Of a DNA stretch of 64,000 nt, positions 1 through 11,883 are shown one piece after another (position 1 is the stretch's first letter; each line of letters starts with the position of its first letter). The translations under genes were made by a program, and so were the position numbers. The notes under the pieces were generated by a model. That model saw only the letters and a program-made list of their open reading frames with translations. It had not been told where the DNA came from and did no database searches. Source of the DNA: Diphasiastrum complanatum (lineage: Eukaryota > Streptophyta > Lycopodiopsida > Lycopodiales > Lycopodiaceae); NCBI GenBank assembly GCA_029204225.1, contig CM055095.1, forward strand, positions 41,287,719-41,351,718, read 5' to 3'.

Positions 1-1127
1 ATACTCTTTGTTGAAGAGGTTGGAAAACCCTAGTTAAGGGTTTTGAATTGCAAAAGTGGATTGCTCTCTCTATACAACGAGTGTTGAGGAGCTGTAAACG
101 TAGACAACACGATGCTCTAGCTGGAAGAACTCGCTTTCCAATGGCTGCTGACAGCCATGAACTACCCTAGGTGCTGGTTTGATCCATACCTACAGAAGAA
201 ACACCATTTTTAAATGCTTAAAAATTAGAGTATGAAGAAGCAGACCTGCAGACTGGTCGCGCGCATCAATCTCAATTGGATGATAGTGTTTGGAAAAAGC
301 TAGTGCTTCTAAAGTCGGGTTTTAGCGCGTGAAACTATTGTGGGCTGTGGGATCTAAGTTGAAACTGATCAACGGTGGAAATAGAGGTGGATCTGGGCCA
401 AAGATTGGAAGTAACCATGGGATAAGGAGAGAAATGCCTTGAAGAGCCTTGAAGGGTAAAATGCACGGCAATTGCATTAAAATTTTTCATTTGAAAATCC
501 ATTAAAAGGGCCTGACTAGTAAAAGTCGTTTTGAAGGCTATTGGACTTCATAAAAAAGTAGTTCAAAAAACTGAAAAATCTCTAATTTGGGCCTCCCTTA
601 GCCTATTTTGGCAAAATGAGGGGCTACGGACTCCAAACGAAGGGCACCCAGACTATATCTGCAAGTACGGTACCGCAAAATAGAGTGGATGTAGAGGAGA
701 ATGCACTTAGTGATGATGTGAGGCTCATAGCTCCAACATATTGGTTGAGTACACATCATCGACCGAGGAGATTCGGTCGACTCCTTGTGACCAGTCACAT
801 GTTTTTCCTTTCCGTGAGGGTCACTCTGATGAGGGTCGCACCCTCACCCCTGGCGCTACTGCCAATGCTTCCTCCCAACACTCTTGGGAGAGGAGAAGGG
901 GCCGCCTCGGTTTCTCTAGTTGTGGAGGATGTGGCGATGATCCTGATCTCTTTGACGTGGTCATGAGTCTTGCGTAGCACATCTCATCGTGGGGAGTTCC
1001 AATTTTGAGAGACATTGACCCAGGAGGCTACATGTACGGCACACAATATTGTGACTCATTGTTGTGTCGTGGATGTAGCATAGGGGTCTGTCGCTGGGAG
1101 CGGCAACCTCGCCTTCACTGCATAGCA
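1..1127. other. Unassigned sequence, no supported gene
   Basis: I see no coding region I can defend here. Open frames exist on both strands at about 600-1000, but they overlap each other, are short, and lack recognisable motifs. The composition is moderately GC-rich from about 740 to 1000. It may be retroelement flank or LTR, but I found no second copy in the window. Confidence 0.5.
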
Positions 1128-1388
<261 letters not shown>

Positions 1389-1394
1389 AACCAA

Positions 1395-2200
1395 GAGAGT
1401 TTTATTAGAATGAGAATGGAAGATGATGCAATACCAAGGAAATGGCTCCCTCTTATAGATTTTAGAGGTGAGCCTCCTTCACTCTCATTGGCCACTTCAT
1501 TGGGGCAAGAATTCTAATCCAAGCCTTTAAAATAAACACAACTTAAAAATCTATTAGTGCTAAGAAAGCACAAAGGTACTCACATGATTCATGTGAATTT
1601 TAAGTTGGGCCCTTTTAGCTTTTTTATTTGGAACTTGACTTAGGGCCTCTAATGTCATTTTAGAGTTTTAAGCCCCTAGTCTCTTATTCCTAGGAATTAC
1701 AACTTGCTACTTGTGCTGGGTTGGGCTTACACGCGCAGGATGCCATTGCCCTCGCACTTATTACCCTACTTACAATGTACTATGGCGGGGCCCACTAGGT
1801 AAGGCTTGGCCAACAATATTTTAAGTGGTGGGACCCACTTGTTTATTACTGTGTAGGAAATACTCACAACAGGATCCACGGCCCAAAGTAGTGCCGGTCC
1901 CTCGGCACTAGGCTGGAACTGTCGTGAAGGAGCTGTTGTCGGTTCTTTTATTGCTGGGACATGGCTGCTTTGGCAAAAGCATTTTAGTTGGAGCCATAGC
2001 CGGAGTTGAAGTACAGAGGGCAGCTAGAGTGGATCTTGTCCGAAATACTCACCCACTCACTTTAGGTCTTCATTTCCTTCAACCTTTAAAGCCATTGGTT
2101 GGAGAAGCCACAATACCTAGTTGGAGCCATAACATGTTCTAGTTGGGAGTCTGCCATAACACTCGTTAGTTGGAGCCATAAAGGATGCGAACAACCAACA
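1395..2200 (+). mobile_element. Putative 5' LTR (right part) of Gypsy element A
   Basis: The right edge is placed at 2200 because the sequence ends in CA one base before a Gypsy-type primer-binding site. The phrase TTGGAGCCATA recurs near 1987, 2120 and 2170, giving the LTR a short internal repeat. The left edge is unresolved: I found no second LTR copy downstream, probably because the 3' part of the element was lost where the CACTA fragment begins. Confidence 0.45.
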
Positions 2201-2201
2201 T

Positions 2202-2214
2202 TGGCGCCGTTGCC
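2202..2214 (+). other. Gypsy primer-binding site
   Basis: The sequence TGGCGCCGTTGCC matches the PBS class seen in plant Tat/Athila-type Gypsy elements. It sits one base after the CA that would close the 5' LTR. It sets the orientation (plus) of element A. Confidence 0.7.
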
Positions 2215-2811
2215 ACTCTTTCCGCTCTTTTCTCATGCTTTTTGCTTGATTTCTTGCTTTTGTAGTGTAAAACTTCTGTTTTGACGTAGTGATTCAAACT
2301 ACTATCTATGTCTTGTTGTGTTCTTCTGTTGGAGGGTTTGCGGATCCCAAGGCAACCCTAATCCTAGTTAATAAGTGAGAGGGATTTGGCACCCTGCATG
2401 TGTAAGTCCAACCCGATGATCACACAGTTATTTGATTGATTAGTTAAAAGTCAACAAAAGGACTTTAGGCCTTTTTGCGGGACTTTTAATGTCGCAGGGC
2501 CTAAATGTCAAGTTAGTGAAAAAAGTTGGGTTTTCCTCCAATTTTGATGGCTCCCACACTTTTTTAAATCTGAATAAAAAGAGAGGCAAGACTAGACCAA
2601 TAGGATTCAGAGGCCAGGGTCCTCCTCTCTACTATAAGAAGGGACCAACTCGAGTTACTCCTCATGTTCATTTCCTCATTTTAATAAAGCAGATTGGTTC
2701 TCTTCATAAATAGATTGATGAATGACCTTGCTCTTCTTCTTCCCTTCTCCATCTCTCATGCTTTTTTTGGATTTTGCTAATTATTGTTTGTCTAGTAAGA
2801 TCAATATTTCA
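2215..2811 (+). other. Leader and deleted gag region of Gypsy A
   Basis: No gag-like reading frame is visible between the PBS and the protease, so gag has been deleted or scrambled. Around 2620-2700 there is a promoter-like stretch (CTATAAGAAG) that could come from another LTR fragment, but I cannot delimit it. Confidence 0.4.
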
Positions 2812-3395
2812 TTGGGAGAATTCCTGAAGTTGGTGCCAAAAGCAAAAGAAGCTTTAGCGCAAAAGTTAGCTCAAGAAGAACCAAAAGTCCATTAGGAGCT
2901 ACTTTTTTGTGCTGGATTTGAAGAATCTAACGAAGTACTCCATGTTGGAGCCGCTTGGGAAAGTGAACAAAAGAATATCACTCTACCAATACAACATAGA
3001 CAATTTTCTAATGAAGTAGCTGTTAGATGGCGGTTCGGGAGTTAACCTGATTTCTACAAAGCTATGTGCAAAATGGGGCCTTACAAAGATCAAACCTGCT
3101 ACTTTTGCTATTAAGCTAGCTGATCAAATGATAGTTCGTCCACGAGGAATGGTGGAAGATATATCTGTCAGGATTGTAGGAGTACGGTTCGTCATTACTT
3201 TCGTAGTGATGGACTTACCAGAAGCGCCTAATGTTTACCGAGTTCTATTGGGACGTCCATGGGTATGAGTTGTGCAAGTAATTCATAACTGGGGTACCGG
3301 AAAAATCACTTTTGACAATCGTAAACGTGCAGTTAAAATTGATCCTACAACTTGGACTATCAAACCAGTGGTTCAAAAAGAGGATGACAATTCGT
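2812..3395 (+). pseudogene. Gypsy A aspartic protease region (broken)
   Basis: The frame encodes a retropepsin-like segment. The catalytic motif reads LLDGGSGVNLIS at about 3029-3064, and the domain ends in a typical LGRPWV at about 3248-3265. A lysine-rich stretch typical of the region just upstream of Tat-like proteases precedes it. Damage includes an in-frame TAG near 3018, a frame change near 2990, and a TGA straight after LGRPWV that fits CGA to TGA. Retropepsins process the Gag-Pol polyprotein; this copy cannot do so. Reverse transcriptase, RNase H and most of integrase are missing downstream, so the element carries an internal deletion of several kilobases ending near 3395. Confidence 0.8.
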
Positions 3396-3761
3396 CAACA
3401 ACGGATCACACTTGTGACCGACCTTTACAACTCCGTCATGAAGCGTTGCACAAATTTTTGTGAAACCCGATTGATGGCAGTTCATGCCTTAGCAGCAAAG
3501 AAAGCCCGTCGCAAGGCATGGCACGATCACCGATTCCACAAAAAAGATTTGAAAGCAGGAGATCTTGCATTAATGTACAAAACCAAGCTGATCAAGGACA
3601 AGTTGAAATTTATTGGGGAAGGCCCATATAAAGTGAAGGAAATCTTGAACTATGGCGCAGTAATTCTTGAGCACTTGGATGGAAAACGATTTGATACTCC
3701 GGTGAATGGCAACTGCTTACGCAAGTTTTGGCAGCCTGCTCCGCCAGTTCAGGAAGTTTGA
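3396..3761 (+). pseudogene. Gypsy A integrase C-terminal tail
   Basis: An open stretch of about 120 codons matches the end of Gypsy integrases. It has a basic helix with KARRKAWHDHRF, then DLALMYKTK, the GPY/F-like module KFIGEGPYKV, and a closing LRKFW before the stop at 3759-3761. The catalytic core is absent. The N-terminal side joins the protease-derived frame without RT or RNase H, so this is a deletion junction rather than a gene start. The module normally helps the integrase bind DNA. Confidence 0.8.
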
Positions 3762-4575
3762 TCTCAATGGTTTTTTCATTTTATTTGTTTTTCAATTTTT
3801 TGTTTTTCAGTATTTAATTTGCTAAGTTTTTTGGAAAAAGACAGTTAAAAAAAAATTATTAAATTGAGAAAAGACTGATGAGCAAAAGTCAGAAAGTCAT
3901 CAGCATAGAAAATGAAGCACAGTAATTTTTTGATGGAAAAAGACTTAGAAAATCACTGTTTTGGTCAGATTTAGCGTATTCAGTACCAAAAACCTTTGCT
4001 GAACTCTCAAACTGTACATCCACTCTAGATTTATCTAATTTGAGATGGGCGAAGGTTCCTGTCCAAAAAAACTCCAGTTTTTTAGTCCGACGAAGGATTA
4101 GTGATATGCCATTTTGAGAACCTTCGTCGAGCATCTTAACCTCACTATTAACCTTCGTCGACCTGTTAGATGATCTTAAAATGTCAAAATTAGGTTGTCC
4201 ATAGGTTCAGGTCTTGAAAAAATACATTTATGATACCCGGGCGAAGAACCCTCTTAGGCGAAGGTTTATCCTTCGCCAGGCCTGGAAAACGTTTGCCTGA
4301 TAGGTTCAGATTCCCAAAAACCTTCGCCGAGATTTTTATACCCTGTTATCACAGTACTGTACATGCCTATAAATTTTTGTTCAGAACTGATCAGCCAAAC
4401 TAGTATTCAGTGTAATGGACCCACCAAATTCACCTATAAGTTGACTAAATTCGATTCATTCCTCACTTGTGCTAGCGAAGCTCTTGCGAATTTTTACCAT
4501 GACCAAAGCCTTCCATAATTTTTGCACTGCTTTCTAAGACACTTTTACGCATTTTATATCTCCTTTCTAATCATC
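3762..4575 (+). repeat. Spacer of Gypsy A with reiterated CCTTCG/CGAAGG motif
   Basis: This non-coding segment lies between the integrase stop and the additional ORF. From about 4045 to 4340 it carries many CCTTCG, CGAAGG or GCGAAG words in both orientations, for example near 4048, 4090, 4118, 4152, 4232, 4258, 4272 and 4320. The words are not in a regular tandem array. The equivalent spacer in Gypsy B has the same habit with a different word. Confidence 0.7.
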
Positions 4576-6939
4576 ATGTCTTCTACCGATACTTCCCAGT
4601 CTCCGCGCTATACTATCCATCGTGATGTCCCATCTGCAACGGACATCATGATCCTTCCTAGCACAAGCATGGTCACTCAGTGGATGGCCCTTGCGGAGCC
4701 TTTGCTCACTGCAATGGGTATTCATGGGAGAGTCTTTTCTGGTTGCATCAATATGGAATTTATCACTCTTGCCTTCAGTACATGGAAGGAAGAAAAATCT
4801 AAATTTTATATCACTTTCCAGGGAGCCACACACAAGGTGCGCGTCACTGAGGTCGCCCTTGCAGCTATAGGTATAGCATCTGGCACGCAGGCCTCACCCA
4901 ATCACAACCACGCCAAATAGGCCATCAAGCCATATATTGACCTCACCAACGATCTGCACTGGACCAATGACGGCTACCTTCTGGAAGCCATCATTGAGCC
5001 TTCAATCTACGCGGCTGCCCAACTACTGAACAACTTCCTCATGGTTGGCAACCTCAGGAAAGACTGCATCACATCACAGATCCTCCATAGGATAGTGGAG
5101 TCCCACACCAAGTTGGCCAAAGCTCCTCTTGAACCATATAATTGGTTCAAGACTGTTTCTGGTGAGCTCAAACGAGCTATTAAGGCCAATACTAAACATC
5201 TGTTCACTATTGGCTCTTTATTGTCCCTTTTAGCCGCTTCTCACTTAGAAAACAGAATCCATGGCTTTCACTTGGATTTTGTGTTGTCGGTCTATGAAGA
5301 AGCACCGGCAGAGTCATCTCACTAGGCCTCGAGTTCTCGTAGTCGTCGTCGTCCACACAGCGAGATCGTTATTTCTGACTCGCCTTCTGCGTCACGACGT
5401 CGCACTAGACATAACTCGTCAGCTACGCTTCCACCCCTTGTTGTTGTTCGCACTGAATTTCCCATAGCCCCAGCCTCTGATGCTTCCCTCGCCTCTGCTT
5501 CTATTCAAGGATAGTATGTGACCATTGGGCCTACCATTCCCATCATAGCTGCCCAGGCCGCCTCACCCCCACACACTGAAGCCACCTCACCAAACATACA
5601 GTTCTTTATGGATATGTTTGATGATTCCGACCCCCTTGGGGCCACTGAAATTTTTGAAATGCCCCAAAGCCCTGTGCCCTTTGAACTCCAATCCCCTAGA
5701 AGAGGATTTGGACATATCCATGAATCTACTGTTGGTGTTAAAGATGTCTGCTAGCCACCTCACACGGAAGATAGCCCAGCCGCACTTTGAGTCAAAAAGG
5801 CTATGAAATCACCAAAAGAGTTCGATGCCACAGTGCTTGAGGGATTTGAAGAAGAGGACATTTATGAAGAAGAAGAAGTATTGGCACCTATTCCACGCCT
5901 ACCAAGGATAGTACCATCAGGTCCTCCTGCTACTGCCGCCTCCACGACCGTCGATTCTGGTGATGCTCTAGGTTTGGTTTCAAGCCTTGTGCAAGTGATC
6001 CAGTCTATGTTGGATAAGAAGAAGGAAATGGAGCAGAGAATCTCCGAGATGGGGTCCGAAAACACTCTGATCAGCCAGAAACTTGTCCAACTGGATTGAG
6101 AGTTAAAAGTTGCCAAACAACATGAAGACAAGGCTGAAGCCGAAAAGAAGTTGGCCCAACAACAAGCTGATCGCTTGGAAGACTACATCAGCTCCCTGCA
6201 AAATGCCCTGACAACCGCATAGGATCAGGTGGATAAGGCCATGCAAGATGAAAAGCAACAGGTGCAGCTGCTGAAGGGTCAATTACAGATGGCCGAACAA
6301 GATCGCATGTGGCTTCAAGGTGAATTGGATGCGACCACCCTTGAACGTGATGCGTATCTTTAAACACAAATACTAGATCATCCGGTCACACTGACGGAGA
6401 TTGCGTATTTGTTCAAGAAATTGGAGACATACAAAGTGGCCCTTCAAAGATTTCAAGGCCGCTTTGACAGGTTCAAAGGAGTAGCTTCAACCGAGTTGGC
6501 AAAGGCTAAAGAGACCATCACCGCCTATGAAAAAGAAGCCGTCCAAGTGTTGGAAGCCGGACCACAAATGTCCGTACCGGTCATGCCGCAATTCTCCCCT
6601 CCGCGCCAAGAAGCTATACCAATGGATACAAGGGTAGATTCCAGCATGGACCAGGGGGGAGCTCTTGATATTGGCGAACCACCGCCAATCTTACCGACAA
6701 TACAAACAGGTCCATCCTCATCAAGGACCACACCTCTATTCAAAAGGCCCATCAGCGTCGAGGACTAGATCCAGACCTTCTTAAAGCAACATCCGCATGA
6801 GTCCTCGCGTGGTGGATGGGTTCTGAAGTTTAAGACCTCTGAGATAGAGGCCGGCAAAGAGTTGGATAAAATACCTGCATTTGGGAGAGCAGCTGGCATG
6901 GAGAATCACTGTTTTTCAAAAAACTCCGGCATCAATTAG
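4576..6939 (+). pseudogene. Additional ORF of Gypsy A, unknown family, ten in-frame stops
   Basis: One reading frame can be followed for about 788 codons with no frameshift, interrupted by stops at 4918, 5323, 5512, 5752, 5788, 6097, 6220, 6361, 6766 and 6937. The predicted product has three parts. Residues about 1-250 are globular, with helical hydrophobic segments such as LFTIGSLLSLLAASHLE. Residues about 250-430 are Ser/Pro/Ala-rich and low complexity. Residues about 480-660 are heptad-like and rich in Lys, Glu and Gln, a likely coiled coil. It follows integrase on the same strand, the position of extra ORFs known from some plant Tat/Athila elements. The first part loosely recalls plant-mobile-domain or putative plant transposon proteins, but I cannot assign a family. 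Every stop is one C-to-T change from Gln or Arg. The ATG at 4576 is the likely start; another lies at 4522. The end near 6914-6939 may be cut by the CACTA insertion. Confidence 0.65.
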
Positions 6940-7215
6940 GAGTTACGTCGCCAGTCCTCGGGGATTTCATTAACTCACATGCTTTTTAGTGATTTACTGC
7001 CTTTGCAGCATTTTTAAAAAAATGAGAATTTTCTTGGAACATGAAGCCGTACATCTATCTTCACTGACATTATCTTCAAAAAAATGGGATTGAAGTCAAA
7101 CTATGTCTATTCTTTTCACTTACTTGACCATAAATGAGACTCTATATTGGCTAAATAACAATCATTTGAAAGCATTGCAAGAATCAATTTCATTCAGAAT
7201 TGCAACAATCAATTT

Positions 7216-8657
7216 TTATTTAGAATTACAAGAATCAATTTCATCACTGACAACATCTTGCAATTCATCTCCTCTTAGATGATTTTCATCATCACTCTCA
7301 CTTTCAAAAATTATTTCATCATCCTGACTATTAGAATTTCTATTCTCAACATCTATGGAAGTGGGTGCTTCAAGTATGGTTTGACGATTTATTACATCTC
7401 TAGGTAGCTCAATCTCATAGTTAAATTGAAGGCTTTTCATTTCATTCTCAACATTTGCACCCTCAAATACTCGTCGTGAACGTGGTTCAACTTGAGCTAC
7501 AAACCACCATATCTTGTTTAGTCGATCTGGTTGAAAAAACACCTGCAAAAATCACTATTTTAGAACATATCGAAAACTCAAATACTGAAGTCACTTGCAA
7601 TAAAATGAAAAACATTATAGCATAGCATGTGCACCTGCTCACAGTGACGAGGCAACACCAATGTGTCAAAGGACTCCATGCTCAATGTTTTTGATGAATC
7701 AATCGCAAAAAATCCACTTGGATCCGGTTTTATGGTTGCATTTGGCCCTCTACAAACTACCTTGAACCATTTCACATCAATAAAAAATAGTGTCCACTTT
7801 CACCAAATGACACATCATAAATATTTTGTATAGTTCCTACGTATTCTATATCTCCTGAGATGAGATTCCGATCTCGTGCACTACTTTGACTTTCTTGTTG
7901 GAAAGATGCTATTACACCACAATCGTGTGTGCGTCTCTTGTTATCAATCCTTTCAACACGAAAGTGGAAACCAAAAGCCCATATAGCATTATGCATTTTG
8001 CACTGTCACATGACAAACATGAATCTCATAAATAATCACTGTGAATGAACATGGTGTTTCAAAATGATTAAACAAATATTGTTATAAACAAGAATGTTCT
8101 AATAATAAAGTATCTAAAGAATAATACCTTCCATTCGCATCCTCTTGCAAAGTCTCATTCTGCGTTTGATATTTTTTGTCCCTCTTTTGTTGTTTTTTGT
8201 AGTGTGTCATGCATCCACTCTATAGTGCATTGCTTGGGCAATGGCTCAAGATCATGTGAACTTGAGGCCATGTGTCTACCTCTATTCTGTCGTTGGCGCT
8301 TTCTAGACAAGGCCCTCTTTTTTTTTTCTTCTTCATATAGGTCTAACCATTTATCCATAACTCCACAATTATAAAGCATGAATGTAGAAATTTTTTCTCG
8401 TTGGAAGGGTGCCAACCTATGGCCCTTTCCCATCCCTTGAGGTTTTTCACTAGTTACATCTTCGGCTTCCTCATCACACCACAATAGTGGAGAAGATGGA
8501 TGTAGTTGGTGCAAAATTTCAGTAACATAAAAGAGAGATTCATGTACTAACCATCCCTCTGACATGCTACCTTCAGGCCTTGCCTTTTGACGCACAAAAT
8601 CTCTTAAGACTTTCATGTACCTTTTCATAAAGAACATCCACCCCTTTATGATCAACT
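7216..8657 (-). pseudogene. CACTA (En/Spm) TNP2-like transposase, C-terminal part
   Basis: Read leftwards, the first exon (about 8657-8155) contains RYMKVLRDFVRQKARPEGS, which matches the DUF4218-type RY.K.L...VR..ARPEGS signature of plant TNP2 proteins, followed by a basic Lys/Arg segment. The next exon (about 7998-7635) carries the DUF4216-type segment with VKWFKVV and LPRHCEQ. An intron at 7543-7634 (GT..AG) joins HCEQ to VFFQPD, as expected for the family. The tail RRVFEG and an acidic end follow, with a stop at 7216. Damage: a T-run frameshift near 7785 and another frame change near 8172. The N-terminal two-thirds is missing because Gypsy B sequence starts at about 8658. A CACTG-like terminus may lie near 6917, which would put the break inside the additional ORF of Gypsy A. 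Confidence 0.8.
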
Positions 8658-10200
8658 TAAAAATGTGATTACCGATGCTATCCGTGAAGAAGACGAAGAT
8701 TCCGATGATGACTTTGACCATCGTGAAAAGAAATCTAACAATCCGGATCGTCCTAAGTCTGATAATATTGCTCAATCTTCTGAACTTCTACATCAAATGG
8801 AAACCTGGCAAAAAGCTCAACAATCACATATGGATAAACTCACTACCGATTTCCAAACCGCCATGAAACAAATTGCTGAGAAATCCTTTCCAGCAAGAGA
8901 AAATGTTTGGTGTCCAATCTGCTCACAGCATCACACTGCTAATGAATGCCCTCAATTGCGAAATCATTTTCCAGCAGCCACCAGACCCACCGTTTATCGA
9001 GCTTACCGCCCCTACCTGCCACAACAACCTGTGCCACGACCAGGGGTTTACCAACCATGACCACCTGCACCAAATCAATATCCATCCCCACGTCAACAGT
9101 TTGTTGTTAACCAACCTGCCTCACAAAACGTTTTCCATTATCTTGATCCGAATACCATCGATCCGGCCACCTACTATGTGGAAGACAATACTCAACCACA
9201 GTACTCTACTGAAACGGTTGTTTATTATACCTATGATTCTAATGCTCAACCACTAGATCCCAATGCCCAAGCTTATAATCCAAACCCAACTGTCTTTGCT
9301 GCACATCAACTACCCACAATACAAGGATGCTTTATCTGTGCAGGTAAACATCCTAGTATTTGCTGCCCAGATAAACTTCGTTTCCCTCCAGCTTGTAAAA
9401 ATTGTGGTATTTAACATCACGTGAAGGACTGCCCATCCCGATCCAACCCTGCTGCTCCAGTCTATTCAGTGCAAGTAGAAACTTTACCAGTTGAAACTCA
9501 TCATGTTTGGGTCTTGACTCGGGCACAAACCCAATGCCAAGCCCCTACACTTACACCCAGCAAAACTCAACCGCAGGCTGTTCCTCCAAGTGATGATTCA
9601 ACCCTGATAGTTTATCCTCACCCATCTGAAGAAATTCGGTTGCATCATGAGTATCGCCAACAAATCCGTAATGCCGACCAACAATCTTCCTCTTCCCATA
9701 AAGTACCTCACAAGCCCTTTAAAAGCAAAACCCTTGAAGGTACCGAAGTTTGGGAAGATATACTACAAGCCAATGTCACTCTTCCCTTCCATGTCCTCTG
9801 GAAGCATGCTGGCCAGTGGAAACAACAGATCCAATCCAATACCAGCACCACTATTGATGAGTTGTCTGAAATGCCCTTACATCTAACCAATCCACTCAAC
9901 GAACGGGGCAACATCAAAATCCCAGCTACCCATCATCAATCCCATGAAGTTTTAGTAGTACTCAATGGAAGTTCCGGGGTTAATATCATTTTCACATCCC
10001 TCATGATGGAATGGAATTTGAGAGACAAGCTAGCCAAACCTACTTGTCAGCTTCGAATGGCTGATCAAAGTGTGGTCCGACCTACCGGTTTCCTTCCGCA
10101 CGTGCTGATCAAACTAGGAGGTCTCAAATTTTCTGTTGACCTTGTAGTACTTGATATTTCCAATAATGCCTATTCTTATGAATTACTACCAATGCATGAG
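8658..10200 (+). pseudogene. Gypsy B gag C-terminal half and start of protease
   Basis: The frame starts abruptly inside gag (VITDAIREEDE) next to the CACTA fragment; the N-terminal gag and 5' LTR are absent. Three Cys/His clusters follow: CPICSQHHTANEC at about 8920, CFICAGKHPSICC at about 9331, and CKNCG..HHVKDC at about 9391. Stops at 9058 (TGA) and 9415 (TAA) interrupt one continuous frame and fit CGA and CAA deamination. A long Gln/Pro-rich linker leads to a protease-like motif, LNGSSGVNIIF, at about 9964, where the catalytic Asp of DGGSG is replaced by Asn. Gag zinc knuckles normally bind genomic RNA. Matching gag sequence occurs on the minus strand at 57.9-62 kb. Confidence 0.85.
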
Positions 10201-11220
10201 TCGTTCATGACTGGAGCAAAGGCCAAGTCACTTTTGGTAATCGTGACAATTCTGTCACAATTGACTCAACGGGTAAACTCAAACCTGCACCCATACATGA
10301 CGAGGAATCCTCAACCACCAACTCAATATTTGAGCCATACCAGTCCAGCCACGAAAAAGGTCATTATGTTAAATCTATTGATATCATAAACTGGAGTCAC
10401 AGTCTAGCTACCATTGATTGTGTGAATGCCGATTATTGTGCTCAATATCAGGATAATTGTACCTCTCCACACCCGATCGATCACGACCAATTACCTGATC
10501 TAGATACATGCATCATGAATATCAATTTTGTTGATATTCTCCCACACCATGATGAGCTACTAAATGTTGCATGGCTACCTACTAATGAATCAGATGATTT
10601 ATTCATTGATGACGAGAACGTCTTACGAATTCAGAATTGTCCAGAAGATATGGACATTTCTGATATTCAGATCCTCAACTATATGGAAGCACTTCCCCCG
10701 AAGACCTATCCGCTACTTCCAAGGTGGAATTAGTTGCGAAGGTTGCAAGTGAAAAACCTGAGACAAATTCTACCGTCCCAAATGCCCACACTATCCATGG
10801 GATCTCTGTGAGGAGGAGACTATCTTTCAAATTGATGACAAGATCCTCCAAGACATACCAACTGTCTCTCCACCACCAAAACCTCAGCTACGTGGTCATA
10901 CTATGAAAGAGAAAATGAAAAAACCACTTCAAATTCAACAGTCGGGTGACCTCACAACTGTTCGAGAAGTTCCTGAGATTGCCTCTAGCCCTACACCCAT
11001 CCCCAAAAAATCACCATCTCGGCAAGATAAAGACACGGCCCCCCTCGAATCTCCAGCCCATGATGTCCCTGCATACTTTAAGGACTATACGATCGAGGAT
11101 GTCACAATCAAATTACCCCAAGCTCAACGTGAGTCCACTGGTAATTCACCTACGAAGGCCATGCACAAACCATAACCCTTTCCCTGAGTGAGCCAAATGA
11201 AACCAACGAATATCTTGTCC
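10201..11220 (+). pseudogene. Gypsy B protease end and linker to RT, frameshifted
   Basis: A minus-one frame change near 10200 moves the protease C-terminus into frame 3, with HDWSKGQVTFGNRD from about 10206. Open stretches at 10422-10733 (acidic, Asp/Asn-rich), 10724-10906 and 10903-11175 lie in three different frames, so at least two more frameshifts exist. This is the poorly conserved linker between protease and reverse transcriptase in Tat-like elements. I see no independent domain. Confidence 0.7.
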
Positions 11221-11883
11221 ACATCAGAGCTCATCTCAATCGTGAACAATGAAGACGGCTTGAAAAACTCCTGCAAAAATATCGACATATCTTTGTCTGG
11301 ACCTATAAAGACATGAAAGGCGTCTCACCCGAAGTAGATGTGCATCGTATCCCACTTAAATCGGGTGCGAGGCCCACTGCGAGTCGTCCGTACAGATGAA
11401 ATCCCACCTATAAGGCCAAGATTAAAGAATAACTTTTAGATGCGAGATCTATATATGAAATTGAATATATTGAGTGGGTCTCCCCAATTGTCATCGTCCC
11501 CAAGAGAAATGAAAAACCCGGATCTATGTCAATTTTAAGAAACTTAACCCCGTCACTAAACGTGATCATTTTCCATTACCTTTCAGAGAATCCATCTTAG
11601 AAAATCTAGCAGGAGATGAGGCTTACTCCTTCTTAGATGGCTTTAGCGGATATAATATGATCCAGATCGCTGAAGAAGATCAACACAAAACCGCCTTTGC
11701 CACAAAATGGGAAACCTTCTGTTGGAAAGTCATGCCTTTTGGGCTCTGCAATGCTCCTAGCACCTTCCAACGTGTTATGCAAGCGGCCTTTTCTTAGAAG
11801 GGCGATACCTTAGAAGTTTACTTGAACGATTTAGGAGCACATTTCGAAGAAATTCGTCATCTGTCTGGGTAACCCATGCTATT
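11221..11883 (+). pseudogene. Gypsy B reverse transcriptase, fingers and palm (broken)
   Basis: Recognisable RT blocks occur in order: WVSPIVIVPKRNEKPG at about 11475, FLDGFSGYNMIQIAEED at about 11632, KTAFATKWETFCWKVMPFGL at about 11690, and NAPSTFQRVMQ. The YxDD box reads YLND at about 11818, so the first catalytic aspartate is lost. Several in-frame stops lie between 11250 and 11870, most explained by CGA to TGA or CAA to TAA. About 60 codons between the palm and the thumb appear deleted near 11830-11884. Confidence 0.88.

Noticed and set aside
616-966. 116-codon plus-strand ORF
   Set aside because: Overlapped by open frames on both strands, no motif, no splice or codon evidence.
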